Assembly (NCBI GenBank): GCA_007117065.1
Contig: SKHI01000020.1
Span: forward strand, 1 to 37,199
Origin: Candidatus Woesearchaeota archaeon
GTDB taxonomy: Archaea; Nanobdellota; Nanobdellia; Woesearchaeales; SKIA01
Direction of reading: 5' to 3'
DNA: 37,199 nt
The translations under genes were made by a program, and so were the position numbers. Under the pieces are notes generated by a model. That model searched no databases. It was not told the DNA's origin and saw only the letters and a list, made by a program, of their open reading frames with translations. Positions 1 through 7,958 of the stretch are shown one piece after another. The number at the start of each line of letters is the position of its first letter. Position 1 is the stretch's first letter.

Positions 1-1
1 A

Positions 2-625
2 AAAAAAATAACGTATAACAAAGTACGAAGCACCTTTGGATTTACAGATGAGCAAAATATTGGCGCAATATTTTATACTGCGATGCAATCGGTACCCGCG
101 GTACTCCCAAGTGTATTACAACAAAAAAACATTCCCTGTCTTATACCGCATGCAATAGATCAAGACCCGCATTTCAGAGTTACACGAGAAGCATTACATA
201 AACTGGGTTTTTACAAACCAGCCAGCATACAATGCAGATTCATGCCTGGATTAGGAGGCATACGAGATGATGGGAAAATGAGTAGCAGCAAAGAACAAAC
301 AGCTATCTATACCACAGACAGTCCTGAGCAAGCAAAGAAAAAAATACAAAAATACGCATTTAGTGGCGGATCGCCAACAAAAGAAGAGCATGAACTCTAC
401 GGAGGAAATCCTGATATAGATACAGCGTACCAATGGTTAACCTTTCTTGAAGAAGATGACTCTGTATTAGAACAGTTAAGAAATGGCTATCTTCAAGGAA
501 CAATACTCAGTGGTCAGATGAAACAAGAGTGTATTGCGCGCGTTCAAGATTTTTTACATATACATGCATTGAGAAGGGAGCACGCACAAGAAAACGCTAC
601 GAGATACATTTTTAATCACTCATAA
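2..625 (+). CDS. trpS: Tryptophanyl-tRNA synthetase, C-terminal part (5' end outside window)
   Basis: Class I aminoacyl-tRNA synthetase that charges tRNA-Trp in the cytoplasm. The frame is open from base 2, so the N-terminal part with the HIGH-like motif lies outside the window and the first ATG at 83 is internal. The visible part begins with the FGFTDEQNIG and AMQSVPAVLPS stretch typical of archaeal/eukaryotic-type TrpRS. It continues with CLIPHAIDQDPHFRVTR and the ATP-binding KMSSS loop, encoded at 275-289. The rest is the helical anticodon-binding part with the GGNPDIDTAYQWL stretch, ending after about 207 visible residues. No damage is seen. Confidence in the family is high, from motif order. 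Confidence 0.95.
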   Translation, partial: KKITYNKVRSTFGFTDEQNIGAIFYTAMQSVPAVLPSVLQQKNIPCLIPHAIDQDPHFRVTREALHKLGFYKPASIQCRFMPGLGGIRDDGKMSSSKEQTAIYTTDSPEQAKKKIQKYAFSGGSPTKEEHELYGGNPDIDTAYQWLTFLEEDDSVLEQLRNGYLQGTILSGQMKQECIARVQDFLHIHALRREHAQENATRYIFNHS

Positions 626-637
626 AGAACACACAAG

Positions 638-646
638 ATATAAAAA
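638..646 (+). promoter_or_regulatory. TATA box for the SpoIIM-like gene
   Basis: ATATAAAAA centred 26 nt before the GTG at 668. This is the archaeal TATA-to-start spacing and supports a leaderless transcript starting at the GTG, since no Shine-Dalgarno precedes it. Confidence 0.55.
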
Positions 647-667
647 CTGTTTTACCTCTCTCTTTAC

Positions 668-1693
668 GTGGTATTAGAAAAACTTTTTCCCGCATCTTGG
701 ATGGAGCACTATTTTCGCTCGGCTTTCATTCTCGCGAGCGGATACAGCTTGATTAGTATGGTGCTTGCGACACTCATATTTGGTTCGTCAGCAGGAATAG
801 TAAGCGTTGTTTTTCTTAGTCTTCTGCTTCTTCCCAGTATGAGAAAGCTTCTTGAGCAAGAAGAACTCCTGGAGGAAAAAGAAAAAAAGTTTTTTTTTAG
901 CCATTTATTTACAGATAACTGGCCTCTTGTAAAAACGTATCTAGGAATATTTACAGGAGTATTCTTTACATATCTTCTAGCAGCGATAATTCTTCCACAA
1001 ATAGGTCTAAACACCACTCAAATATTGCGCGAACAATTGTTTCTTGATCCTGTTATTAGTGGTCGTGCAACCTTTGATCTCGCAACGTTTTCAGGCATAC
1101 TTCTTAATAACTGGCTTGTTCTTTTGGTAACCTTTTTGCTTGCAGTGCTTGTAGGCGACGGCGCAATATTCTTTGTCGCATGGAATGCAAGTGCTTGGGG
1201 AGCAATTTTTGGTACGCGAGCACTTCTTGCAAGCACGATTATGGAACCGACAGCACTGGTTTTAGCTGCCACATTACTCGTATTTGTTATTTGGCATTCA
1301 TTTATCGAAGGGCTTGCGTACATCGTGGCAGCAATAAGCGGGGCCATCATTAGCCAAGACGCGGTTCGAAAAGAACCACAGAGTAAAGAGCTTCCGGTGT
1401 TTCTTACCTATTTATTCGGCGCAACTATTTTATACGTACTCCTTTCATCAGTGAGTAGCGGATTTCCTTCGTTTATTCGATTTATCTTCCTCGTAGGTGT
1501 GGTGATTGCATTATTATATGGGTTATCATACGCGTTCCATATCGCTACACACAGACGCGTTTTCATGTATAACTACTGGTTATTCATTGTAGCAATAGCA
1601 ATATTTATTCTTGGTGTATTGGTTGAAACAATAGTTCTTTCATCAAGTACGACAGTGAGCCAAATATACTTATCTGCACAAATGGCATCGTAA
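668..1693 (+). CDS. SpoIIM (DUF95)-like integral membrane protein
   Basis: 341-residue polytopic membrane protein with about seven hydrophobic segments. A first pair of helices (residues 15-60) is followed by an acidic/basic stretch (about 60-80). Then come the segments typical of the stage II sporulation protein M family: LGIFTGVFFTYLLAAI, a central loop with FDLATFSGILLNNW, and GAIFGTRALL followed by an HSFIEGLAYI helix. Archaeal members of this family have no sporulation role; their function is unknown, with proposed roles in membrane remodelling. Translation starts at a GTG, supported by a TATA box at 638-646. The gene follows trpS by 42 nt under its own promoter. The family call rests on the GAxxG and HxxxE helix pattern. 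Confidence 0.7.
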   Translation: MVLEKLFPASWMEHYFRSAFILASGYSLISMVLATLIFGSSAGIVSVVFLSLLLLPSMRKLLEQEELLEEKEKKFFFSHLFTDNWPLVKTYLGIFTGVFFTYLLAAIILPQIGLNTTQILREQLFLDPVISGRATFDLATFSGILLNNWLVLLVTFLLAVLVGDGAIFFVAWNASAWGAIFGTRALLASTIMEPTALVLAATLLVFVIWHSFIEGLAYIVAAISGAIISQDAVRKEPQSKELPVFLTYLFGATILYVLLSSVSSGFPSFIRFIFLVGVVIALLYGLSYAFHIATHRRVFMYNYWLFIVAIAIFILGVLVETIVLSSSTTVSQIYLSAQMAS

Positions 1694-1724
1694 CATTCAT
1701 AAAGAGTTTCTCGTTTACACAACC

Positions 1725-1928
1725 ATGCTAGAATATTATCTTCAACCACCGTTTATGTTTATCTGGCTTCTCCCCTTGCTTATCTGGTCATTGTTGTGGA
1801 AAGCTATGGCGCTTTGGAAAGCGGGACGAAATAATCAAATAGGGTGGTTTATCGTATTATTTTTTGTACAAACAATAGGTGTTTTAGACCTTATCTACCT
1901 GCTATTCTTTCAAGCTGATCATGAATAG
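1725..1928 (+). CDS. Small two-helix membrane protein, DUF5652-like
   Basis: 67 residues. Two hydrophobic helices (about 9-30 and 41-62) flank a basic loop ALWKAGRNNQIGWF, and the second helix ends in GVLDLIYLLFF. This arrangement matches the DUF5652 family of small membrane proteins common in DPANN archaea and CPR bacteria; no function is known. A TATA-like TTCATAAAGA at 1696-1705 lies 25 nt before the ATG, so the transcript is probably leaderless. The 3' end overlaps the convergent gene at 1891-2478 by 38 nt. Confidence 0.7.
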   Translation: MLEYYLQPPFMFIWLLPLLIWSLLWKAMALWKAGRNNQIGWFIVLFFVQTIGVLDLIYLLFFQADHE

Positions 1929-2478
1929 GGCGTGTGTCGATAGCGTCTCGAAAGGGTATGTGTTGCTTGAGTGTATAACCGAAGTTCCTGCCTTTTTTAC
2001 TGACATAGTCCGTAAAACGTGTCAGTTTATTTGCTTGCATTGCTCCATATGTTCCAGAAAATCCAATAACTCCATCAATTCCGTAGGTGGCGGCCACTCG
2101 TTCTAGTTTTTCATGGGTTGTTTCCTGTTCTTGCATTAACTGTTGCGTTTGTTGTGCTGTTTGCGCCCAGAAAGAAGGGTATTCTTCAATTTGTTGACTG
2201 TGGCCATGAATATGGTCTTCTAAACCAAATACTGTTCGTACTTTATCTCCAAGATAGGTTACGGCCTCACTAAAATGTGCTATTCCTGGAATGTTTATTT
2301 CGCTATTAGGGTCTGGTGAAATTCCTAAAAGACTGGCTGCTGCGGATACATATATTGCGAGATGATATTTACAGCCAATACAGGCGATAGTTGCCCCTCC
2401 TATCCCTTTTAAGAACGTTTTAATTGTTTTTTTAGTTTCTTTTGGTTGGACGATGGTGAAGTAATCGCTTTCTTGCAT
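1891..2478 (-). CDS. Hypothetical protein with hydrophobic N-terminal segment
   Basis: 195 residues, family not recognised. A short polar N-terminus is followed by a mildly hydrophobic stretch with two cysteines (IACIGCKYHLAIYVSAAASLLG, about residues 32-53). Then comes a Gln/Glu-rich probable coiled coil (about 95-125, with QTAQQTQQLMQEQETTHEKLE) and a charged C-terminus. It may be a single-pass or peripheral membrane protein. An in-frame TTG one codon upstream (2481) is rejected in favour of the ATG at 2478, because a TATA box at 2500-2508 is centred 26 nt before that ATG. The gene is convergent with, and overlaps, the DUF5652-like gene, and lies downstream of the tRNA pair on the same strand. 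Confidence 0.7.
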   Translation of the reverse strand: MQESDYFTIVQPKETKKTIKTFLKGIGGATIACIGCKYHLAIYVSAAASLLGISPDPNSEINIPGIAHFSEAVTYLGDKVRTVFGLEDHIHGHSQQIEEYPSFWAQTAQQTQQLMQEQETTHEKLERVAATYGIDGVIGFSGTYGAMQANKLTRFTDYVSKKGRNFGYTLKQHIPFRDAIDTRPIHDQLERIAGR

Positions 2479-2540
2479 CAAAAACGAGAGAAGTTAATAA
2501 TTTATAAGCATATTGTTATTAACTTTTTTGTTTCTATAAA

Positions 2541-2611
2541 AGCGCCCACCCGGATTCGAACCGGGGATAGTCGCTCTGCAGGCGACGGCCTTACCGCTTG
2601 GCGATGGACGC
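2541..2611 (-). tRNA. tRNA-Cys (GCA)
   Basis: 71-nt cloverleaf on the minus strand. The acceptor stem GCGTCCA/TGGGCGC has one G-U pair. The D stem is GCC/GGC and the anticodon stem is GTCGC/GCGAC. The loop CTGCAGA gives anticodon GCA. The T arm is CCGGG with loop TTCGAAT. The discriminator base is U, as expected for tRNA-Cys. CCA is not encoded and there is no intron. It lies 4 nt downstream of tRNA-Arg and is probably processed from the same transcript. Confidence 0.95.
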
Positions 2612-2615
2612 GAAA

Positions 2616-2690
2616 TGATCCTGGAGGGATTTGAACCCTCGGCTTCTGGCTTAGAAGGCCAGCACTCTATCCAGGCTGAGTTACAGGACC
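2616..2690 (-). tRNA. tRNA-Arg (TCT)
   Basis: 75-nt cloverleaf on the minus strand. The acceptor stem GGTCCTG/CAGGATC has one G-U pair. The D stem is ACTC/GAGT and the anticodon stem is CTGGC/GCCAG. The loop CTTCTAA gives anticodon TCT, which reads AGA and AGG. The T arm is GAGGG/CCCTC with loop TTCAAAT, and the discriminator is A. CCA is not encoded. AGA is common in the surrounding genes, which fits the need for this tRNA. Confidence 0.95.
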
Positions 2691-2713
2691 ATATAGATAG
2701 GGGGTGATTATTT

Positions 2714-2723
2714 GTTTATAAAA
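2714..2723 (-). promoter_or_regulatory. TATA box for the tRNA-Arg/tRNA-Cys transcript
   Basis: TTTTATAAAC on the minus strand, centred about 28 nt upstream of the tRNA-Arg 5' end. No comparable box precedes tRNA-Cys, so the pair appears to share this promoter. Confidence 0.6.
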
Positions 2724-2749
2724 CGCTCGTTCTCTTTTTTTCCATAGTC

Positions 2750-2758
2750 ATTTAAATA
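2750..2758 (+). promoter_or_regulatory. TATA box for the AbrB/surface-protein operon with a long leader
   Basis: ATTTAAATA on the plus strand predicts a start near 2780, about 110 nt before the AbrB ATG at 2889. A weaker TATA-like ACTATATTC (2866-2874) sits only 20 nt before the ATG. If the upstream box is used, the mRNA carries a leader with several inverted repeats, which is unusual among the mostly leaderless genes here. Confidence 0.45.
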
Positions 2759-2831
2759 GTTGCGACGCTCTCATTAATCTGAAATTCAGAAATAGTAACG
2801 TATATGCAGATTAATCATCTGATTTTCATAC

Positions 2832-2858
2832 TCCTTGGCGGGATTGACTCGCCAAGGA
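2832..2858 (+). other. GC-rich stem-loop in the AbrB leader
   Basis: A perfect 9-bp inverted repeat (TCCTTGGCG/CGCCAAGGA) with a 9-nt loop. It is strikingly GC-rich for this region and ends 30 nt before the AbrB start codon. Just upstream are a palindrome TCTGAA-A-TTCAGA (2778-2790) and a distant inverted repeat ATTAATCTG (2773-2781)/CAGATTAAT (2807-2815). It could be an operator, an RNA regulatory element or part of a small RNA; the sequence alone does not decide. Confidence 0.5.
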
Positions 2859-2888
2859 AACCCCCACTATATTCTGATACGCGTATGC

Positions 2889-3173
2889 ATGAAAAAATAT
2901 CCTAAACTCGTACAAACAGATAAAAGAGGACAAATAGTTATCCCAAAAGAAGCACGGACAGAGTTAGGAATAGACGAACACACAGGTTTTTACATATATA
3001 TCATCCCAGGAGAAGGGCTCTTGCTTAAACAAATAGAACCAGAGCCTCTAGAGAAAACCACGATAATACAAGAAATAAAACAACATCAACACAAAATAGG
3101 CTTGTCTGAACAAAATATTACCCGCGCTGAAAAAGAATATAAAGTACAAAAAGGAGGATTAGAGGATCTATGA
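2889..3173 (+). CDS. AbrB/SpoVT-type swapped-hairpin DNA-binding regulator
   Basis: 94 residues. Residues 4-45 form the swapped-hairpin AbrB-type DNA-binding domain, with the signature TDKRGQIVIPKEARTELGI followed by GFYIYIIPGEGLLLKQIE. The remainder is a charged helical tail, probably for oligomerisation. Such proteins act as transcription factors or antitoxin-type repressors; no toxin gene is adjacent. I use the ATG at 2889 because the 18 upstream in-frame codons run through the leader hairpin. The stop overlaps the start of the surface-protein gene (ATGA, 3170-3173), so the two are translationally coupled and the regulator may control its own operon. Confidence 0.85.
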   Translation: MKKYPKLVQTDKRGQIVIPKEARTELGIDEHTGFYIYIIPGEGLLLKQIEPEPLEKTTIIQEIKQHQHKIGLSEQNITRAEKEYKVQKGGLEDL

Positions 3174-5251
3174 AAAAATACTCTGTCCTCTTACTACTCA
3201 TTTTTTGTGCGGCAACAATAGTAGATCAAACGAATCAAGATTTTCAACAAGGCCATCTCATAAATGTACACGTGACAAATAATACGGTATTGCTAGCACA
3301 AAATATTAATGGATTCGTGACGCAAGGAACCTACACGAGTAGAGTGCGCGACCTAGGAAGTAACCCCTCAGCAAATATCAGTTGGGATGCACATATACCT
3401 CCAAACACGGCATTCATTATTACCACAAGAACGGGACCTACCAGTGCTGTATCTAGTCAATGGACGAGTTTTCAAGCACCTCATACGAATGCAGAGGGTT
3501 CAGTAATACAAAATCCACAACGATACGTGCAGTACAGGATACAACTAAGCACAACAGTAACCTCAGTAAGTCCAATATTGCATTCGGTAACAATACGATT
3601 GGAGGAGGCAGGAACACAAATAGGACCTGTACATCAACAAAACGTACCGCTTACTTCTTTATCTACTGGCGAATACAGGTTTTATCTGTACATAAATGAT
3701 ACGGTCCTCATTGAATCAGCAGACGTGCGATACAGATTCGGAAATCAACCATTCACAGTGTTTCAGCCCTTAATACAGAATCAAAATATTTATCATGCTG
3801 TTGTGCCGGAACCACAAGAAGGATGGAGAAACGTTTCAAATCAGAATCTTGAACTAGAGATACGTGTTCTTAACGCACAAGGAGTGCAAATAGAAGAAAC
3901 CTACATTGTGCCAATAGAATATATTAATAGGCCTCCCATACTGCAGCCGATACCGCAACAAGCCATCTTAGAGGGAGAAGAACTACGTCTTCTTATTTTT
4001 GCAGAAGATGAAGACGGAGATGAACTAACGTTTAGTACATCTCATGGAACAATAACTCAACTTTCTAATACCATAGCAGAATTAGTATGGACTCCACAGA
4101 GTCAACACGTAGGTCAAACAGCAGTAACCATAACAGTTACCGATGGTACAACACAAGCATTAACCTCCTTTCCTGTAACTGTTCAACGCGTTAACAAACC
4201 GCCCAGGATACGTCCTATTGGAAATAAAACAGGATATGTGGGAGAACGGCTAGTGTTTGACATCATCGTTGATGATGATGACATTGGAGATGTGCACACC
4301 TACACAGTATTACCTTCATGGTTTAGGCCAGTCATCCTCACAACACAAGCAGAGCCAACAGTATACCGTGCAAGAGTAAACTTTACGTTGTTTGATACAC
4401 ACAGAGGAACAAATGATATACGCATTATTGTGCAAGACCAAGAAGGATTGCAAGACACCACGCAATTCAGCCTTACAGTTGGGTACTGTGGAGATCGAAT
4501 TTGTCAAGAACAGGAAACAAGAGAGAGCTGTCCACAAGATTGCGCAGGTGAGCTACCGAAACCATATCTGGCAATAGAATTTGAGAGACGAATATGTGTA
4601 GGAGAAGAAACAACAATAACTGTATACAACGCAAGTAGCAGATACATCTGTTTTGCAGACGGACGTGTAGTGCAAGATGCAGCAATCTGTCAACAAGCAG
4701 CAGGAGCAGAAGTAGTGATTAGAGAAATGGATGGAGTAGCCATGCAAGAAGTTCTTCGAAGAACAACTGACGACAGAGGAGCAGTATATTTCACTCCACA
4801 GAGAGAGGGAAGATACCAAGCAATAGCGACCTATCAAAACGCGCATGAAGCAAGAGAGATTTTTACCGCAAGAGAATGTATAGACCCCATACTGGAAGAA
4901 CGTGTTATCATTGCTCCTAGACCAGAACTTACTGTAACTCCGCGCCCACAAGGTGCTCCAAGAACAGAGCGTCCACAATTACTTCCCGAAGAAAATAACG
5001 CACTAGTAGGTATATTACTTTTCTACGTGCTTGCCCCACTTCTTCTTGCAGGAACGGTTTATCTCTACGCGACGAACAAACAAGAAAGCATCTTCTTTCT
5101 CAAAATACAAATACGTTATCTTGAATTAAGAAAACAAACAGACCGCTACTGGTTGCCCTACGTTAAAAAAATATATGCTCCCATACAACCAGTGATGCAA
5201 CGACTACACGAAATACTCATCAAACCGATACAAGGGTTATTCAAAAAATAA
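3170..5251 (+). CDS. Large cell-surface protein with Ig/cadherin-like repeats and C-terminal anchor
   Basis: 693 residues. An N-terminal signal peptide (residues 1-19, KKYSVLLLLIFCAATIV) is followed by a long beta-rich extracellular part. Two Ig/cadherin-like modules begin with NRPPILQPIPQQAILEGE and NKPPRIRPIGNKTGYVGE. They carry Asp-rich turns such as EDEDGDEL and DDDDIGD that may bind calcium. A small Cys motif CGDRICQEQETRESCPQDC starts at residue 440; this type recurs in DPANN surface proteins. Four further Cys lie at about 480-580. A Pro-rich stretch leads to a transmembrane helix (about 612-635) and a basic cytoplasmic tail. It is probably an S-layer-associated or adhesion protein, coupled to the upstream AbrB gene by ATGA. 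Its partner is unknown. Confidence 0.8.
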   Translation: MKKYSVLLLLIFCAATIVDQTNQDFQQGHLINVHVTNNTVLLAQNINGFVTQGTYTSRVRDLGSNPSANISWDAHIPPNTAFIITTRTGPTSAVSSQWTSFQAPHTNAEGSVIQNPQRYVQYRIQLSTTVTSVSPILHSVTIRLEEAGTQIGPVHQQNVPLTSLSTGEYRFYLYINDTVLIESADVRYRFGNQPFTVFQPLIQNQNIYHAVVPEPQEGWRNVSNQNLELEIRVLNAQGVQIEETYIVPIEYINRPPILQPIPQQAILEGEELRLLIFAEDEDGDELTFSTSHGTITQLSNTIAELVWTPQSQHVGQTAVTITVTDGTTQALTSFPVTVQRVNKPPRIRPIGNKTGYVGERLVFDIIVDDDDIGDVHTYTVLPSWFRPVILTTQAEPTVYRARVNFTLFDTHRGTNDIRIIVQDQEGLQDTTQFSLTVGYCGDRICQEQETRESCPQDCAGELPKPYLAIEFERRICVGEETTITVYNASSRYICFADGRVVQDAAICQQAAGAEVVIREMDGVAMQEVLRRTTDDRGAVYFTPQREGRYQAIATYQNAHEAREIFTARECIDPILEERVIIAPRPELTVTPRPQGAPRTERPQLLPEENNALVGILLFYVLAPLLLAGTVYLYATNKQESIFFLKIQIRYLELRKQTDRYWLPYVKKIYAPIQPVMQRLHEILIKPIQGLFKK

Positions 5252-5260
5252 TTTCTACAA

Positions 5261-5271
5261 ATATATATAAA
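5261..5271 (+). promoter_or_regulatory. TATA box for the ZIP transporter gene
   Basis: ATATATATAAA centred 28 nt before the ATG at 5294, consistent with a leaderless or near-leaderless mRNA. Confidence 0.5.
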
Positions 5272-5293
5272 CATCTTTTCTTAACAAGCAGAA

Positions 5294-6025
5294 ATGGACT
5301 CAACACTCATTCTCATAGTGGCATTGTCTATTCTCAGTCCAGTAATTGGAAGCGCCATAGGGGTGTTCAAAAAACCTTCACAACAAGCGATATACAACCT
5401 CCTCGCGTTCGCAGGTTCAATTATGCTTTCTATAAGTTTCTTAGAACTATTGCCTGAAGCAATTGAATTAGGATCAATAGGTCTTGCAGCAATCGGACTG
5501 AGCGTCGGAGCAGCACTTATGTATTTCTTTGATAAGCTGATACCGCATATACACCCAGGAGCGCTACAACAAGAACAAGGAGCATCGCTAAAAAAAAGCG
5601 CTCATTTTATTTTCTGGGGGATATTTCTGCACAATTTTCCCGAAGGAATAGCAATGGCGGCAGGAGCGGTAACTGATGTTAGCCTCAGCCTTACTATAGC
5701 ACTCGGATTAGCAATACATAATATTCCTGAAGGAATACTTACAGCAGCGCCGTACTATAAAATAACGGGAAGCAGAATGAAAGCATTTCTTATTAGTTCA
5801 ACAACAGCGATTCCTATACTTATCGGTTTTATCATAAGCTACTTCGTGTTTCAGACAATAAGTGAGAGTGTACTGAGCTTTTTAATAGCTGCAACTGCAG
5901 GAATAATGATATATATTACGGTAGACGAACTCATTCCCGCAAGTAGTTTTAAACTTGTTAATCACAGCACAATATTTAGTTTTATGCTTGGAATAGTGCT
6001 CGTATTGTTTCTTGGATACCTCTAA
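5294..6025 (+). CDS. ZIP family metal (zinc) transporter
   Basis: 243-residue membrane protein with eight predicted helices. The two metal-site helices carry the family signatures HNFPEG (residues 113-118) and HNIPEG (142-147). The loop after helix III, PHIHPGALQQEQG, has the histidines usual for the variable metal-binding loop. The protein should import divalent metal, most likely zinc, across the cytoplasmic membrane. Its length is normal for prokaryotic ZIP proteins. It stands under its own promoter, with the tRNA methyltransferase 38 nt downstream. Substrate selectivity (Zn versus Fe or Mn) cannot be read from the motifs. Confidence 0.9.
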   Translation: MDSTLILIVALSILSPVIGSAIGVFKKPSQQAIYNLLAFAGSIMLSISFLELLPEAIELGSIGLAAIGLSVGAALMYFFDKLIPHIHPGALQQEQGASLKKSAHFIFWGIFLHNFPEGIAMAAGAVTDVSLSLTIALGLAIHNIPEGILTAAPYYKITGSRMKAFLISSTTAIPILIGFIISYFVFQTISESVLSFLIAATAGIMIYITVDELIPASSFKLVNHSTIFSFMLGIVLVLFLGYL

Positions 6026-6063
6026 ATACAAATACATAAAAACAATTCTCCGATACTACTTGT

Positions 6064-6885
6064 ATGCGCGTACATAAAATGCTTATGAATGGAACTGGAA
6101 GAACATTCATACAAGAAACACCAGAGTCAGACGTACACACACAATACGGTCGTATTAGGGCAAGCGAGATTAACGGAAAACAAGACGGAACAATAGTCCA
6201 TACGGACAAAGGAGAAGCATTACTTATATACACTCCACAATGGATTGATACATACAAACGAATACGCAGAGACGCACAAATAATTACGTTTAAAGACGCA
6301 GGAATTATTCTTGCGACAGCAGGACTCGGACCCCATACTACAATAGTAGAGGCAGGAGCTGGGAGTGGAGCAATGACCTGTTTTCTTGCACAGCACTGTA
6401 AACACGTACATACATACGACATTAGTTCACACAATCTTGCAGTCGCAAAAGAAAACGCAGAACTCCTCGGGTTATCAAATATTAGTTATACACAGCACGA
6501 TATAACGATAGGTTTGCTGCACGAAGCAGACGCGATACTCTTAGACATGCCAACACCTTGGGAAGTATTTGATAAACTTCAGCACATACGTATAGGAGGA
6601 TATGTCATTACCTATACTCCAAGCGCGGTGCAACTACAAAAAACACGAAACGAAGCAGAAAAACAAGGACTGTTACACATACGAAGCATAGAAGTAACTG
6701 AAAGACACTGGATGGTGCGTGAAGAGGCTGTGCGTCCAACAAGCCAAAACACTGCGTTTACTGCATTCATCTGCTTTTTTAGGTACATGGGAGAAGAGTG
6801 GAAGAGTATACGACCACGACCCAATCCAAAAGGAACAAAACCCAGTTTACCAAGTGAAGAACTTATGGAAGAAATGTTTGCTTAG
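6064..6885 (+). CDS. trmI: tRNA (adenine-N1)-methyltransferase, TrmI/Gcd14 family
   Basis: 273 residues. SAM-dependent enzyme that methylates A57/A58 in the T loop of tRNA as a homotetramer in archaea. The N-terminal beta-rich domain (about 1-65) has the family pattern with the GEALLIYTPQWIDTYKR segment. The Rossmann methyltransferase domain has SAM motif I EAGAGSGAMT (residues 96-105), the acidic end of beta2 (YDIS) and the catalytic-face LLDMPTPWEV. The start could instead be the ATG at 6079, but 6064 keeps the full N-terminal domain. The charged, Pro-rich C-terminal tail is typical. The neighbour 56 nt downstream is another tRNA-modification gene, Sua5. Confidence 0.88.
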   Translation: MRVHKMLMNGTGRTFIQETPESDVHTQYGRIRASEINGKQDGTIVHTDKGEALLIYTPQWIDTYKRIRRDAQIITFKDAGIILATAGLGPHTTIVEAGAGSGAMTCFLAQHCKHVHTYDISSHNLAVAKENAELLGLSNISYTQHDITIGLLHEADAILLDMPTPWEVFDKLQHIRIGGYVITYTPSAVQLQKTRNEAEKQGLLHIRSIEVTERHWMVREEAVRPTSQNTAFTAFICFFRYMGEEWKSIRPRPNPKGTKPSLPSEELMEEMFA

Positions 6886-6941
6886 AATGCTACTGTCGGC
6901 TCGTTCATCACTTTTTTAAATACTTTTATTGTCTTGACTAT

Positions 6942-7499
6942 ATGACAAAGGTGTTTACGAAAGAAGAAGTATTTGCGAAGAAAGAATTTTTTATCCAACA
7001 AATACAACAAGGAAAAACATTCTTTTATCCAACAGACACAGTATACGGTCTTGGATGCTCTGTTACACATACTGCAAGTATCAAAAAAATATTTTCTCTT
7101 AAACAAAGAGGAAAGAATGCTGTAAGTATAATCGTTCCAAACAAAGAATGGATTACAACGCATTGTAGGTGTGAAGAGAAATACCTTGCTTTACTGCCTG
7201 GCCCGTACACGCTTCTTGTAGAGCCAAAAGGCAGTCTTGACTTAGTACTCGTGCAACAAGAATCTCCTTTACTTGGAGTGCGCATACCAAAAAACTGGTT
7301 TTGTGATCTTGTACGAGAAGCAGGATGTCTTTTTGTAACGACAAGTGCGAATCTTTCGGGAAAACCTACCGTTGCTTACTATGAACAATTAGATAAGAGT
7401 ATCTATGACGGAGTAGATTTCATTATCGATGATGGCGTGAAAGACTCAAAGGCAAGTACCGTAATACATGGAATAACAGGAGAAATAATTCGCTCATAA
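6942..7499 (+). CDS. Threonylcarbamoyl-AMP synthase (Sua5/YrdC family)
   Basis: 185 residues, a single YrdC domain without the extra Sua5 C-terminal domain. The enzyme makes threonylcarbamoyl-AMP from threonine, bicarbonate and ATP, the first step of the t6A modification of ANN-decoding tRNAs. The conserved YPTDTVYGLG (residues 29-38), SLKQRG (52-57) with the substrate-binding KxR, LPGPYTLLV and TTSANLSG (133-140) are all present. A TATA-like TTTTTAAATA lies about 28 nt before the ATG. A later enzyme component of the pathway, Bud32, is encoded about 30 kb away at 36582-37160. A T6 run at 7509-7514 just after the stop may end this transcript. Confidence 0.92.
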   Translation: MTKVFTKEEVFAKKEFFIQQIQQGKTFFYPTDTVYGLGCSVTHTASIKKIFSLKQRGKNAVSIIVPNKEWITTHCRCEEKYLALLPGPYTLLVEPKGSLDLVLVQQESPLLGVRIPKNWFCDLVREAGCLFVTTSANLSGKPTVAYYEQLDKSIYDGVDFIIDDGVKDSKASTVIHGITGEIIRS

Positions 7500-7578
7500 G
7501 TGAAGCACTTTTTTGTATCAATTACTCTCCTCATCAGTGATACATAACTATTATAAATCTGGTTACAGAAATTACACC

Positions 7579-7929
7579 ATGAGAAAATATGAGAAACCAG
7601 CGTTTTATACAACAGTTGCAGGTTCCGTAGCGCTACTATTAGAATCGATAGCAGACTATGCTCTTGCACCAGTCTATGCTGCAAATACTGAGCAGTTAGC
7701 AGGAATAGTAGTTGATCCTACAATTATACAGATATTTGCTGTTAGCGCTTTTGTACTTGGAGTTGCATTTCTCGTATTTCTTCGTATTGAAAAAGATGCT
7801 TTACGAAAATGGCATTTTGGACTCATATGTGGTTTATCAATCACGGGATTGATATTTACTCCAGCACTCTACTCCTTCTTCATATTACTTGTAGGAACAA
7901 TATTGGGACTATTTGCAGTAAAGAAATGA
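7579..7929 (+). CDS. Small integral membrane protein, unknown
   Basis: 116 residues with three clear hydrophobic helices (about residues 10-33, 48-68 and 80-112) and basic ends (MRKYEKP, AVKK). The family is not recognised; it resembles generic four-helix DUF4064-type proteins in length only. The ATG at 7579 is chosen over an in-frame TTG at 7513, because a TATA box TATTATAAA (7550-7558) lies 25 nt before the ATG and the extra 22 codons would include the promoter itself. It converges with the DUF1461 gene. Confidence 0.65.
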   Translation: MRKYEKPAFYTTVAGSVALLLESIADYALAPVYAANTEQLAGIVVDPTIIQIFAVSAFVLGVAFLVFLRIEKDALRKWHFGLICGLSITGLIFTPALYSFFILLVGTILGLFAVKK

Positions 7930-7958
7930 TTGCATACCAATTCGTCATACATTTCGTT

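Noticed and set aside
2541-2690. Integration (att) site at the tRNA pair
   Set aside because: Both tRNAs are complete, and I found no repeated tRNA 3' end or integrase gene nearby.
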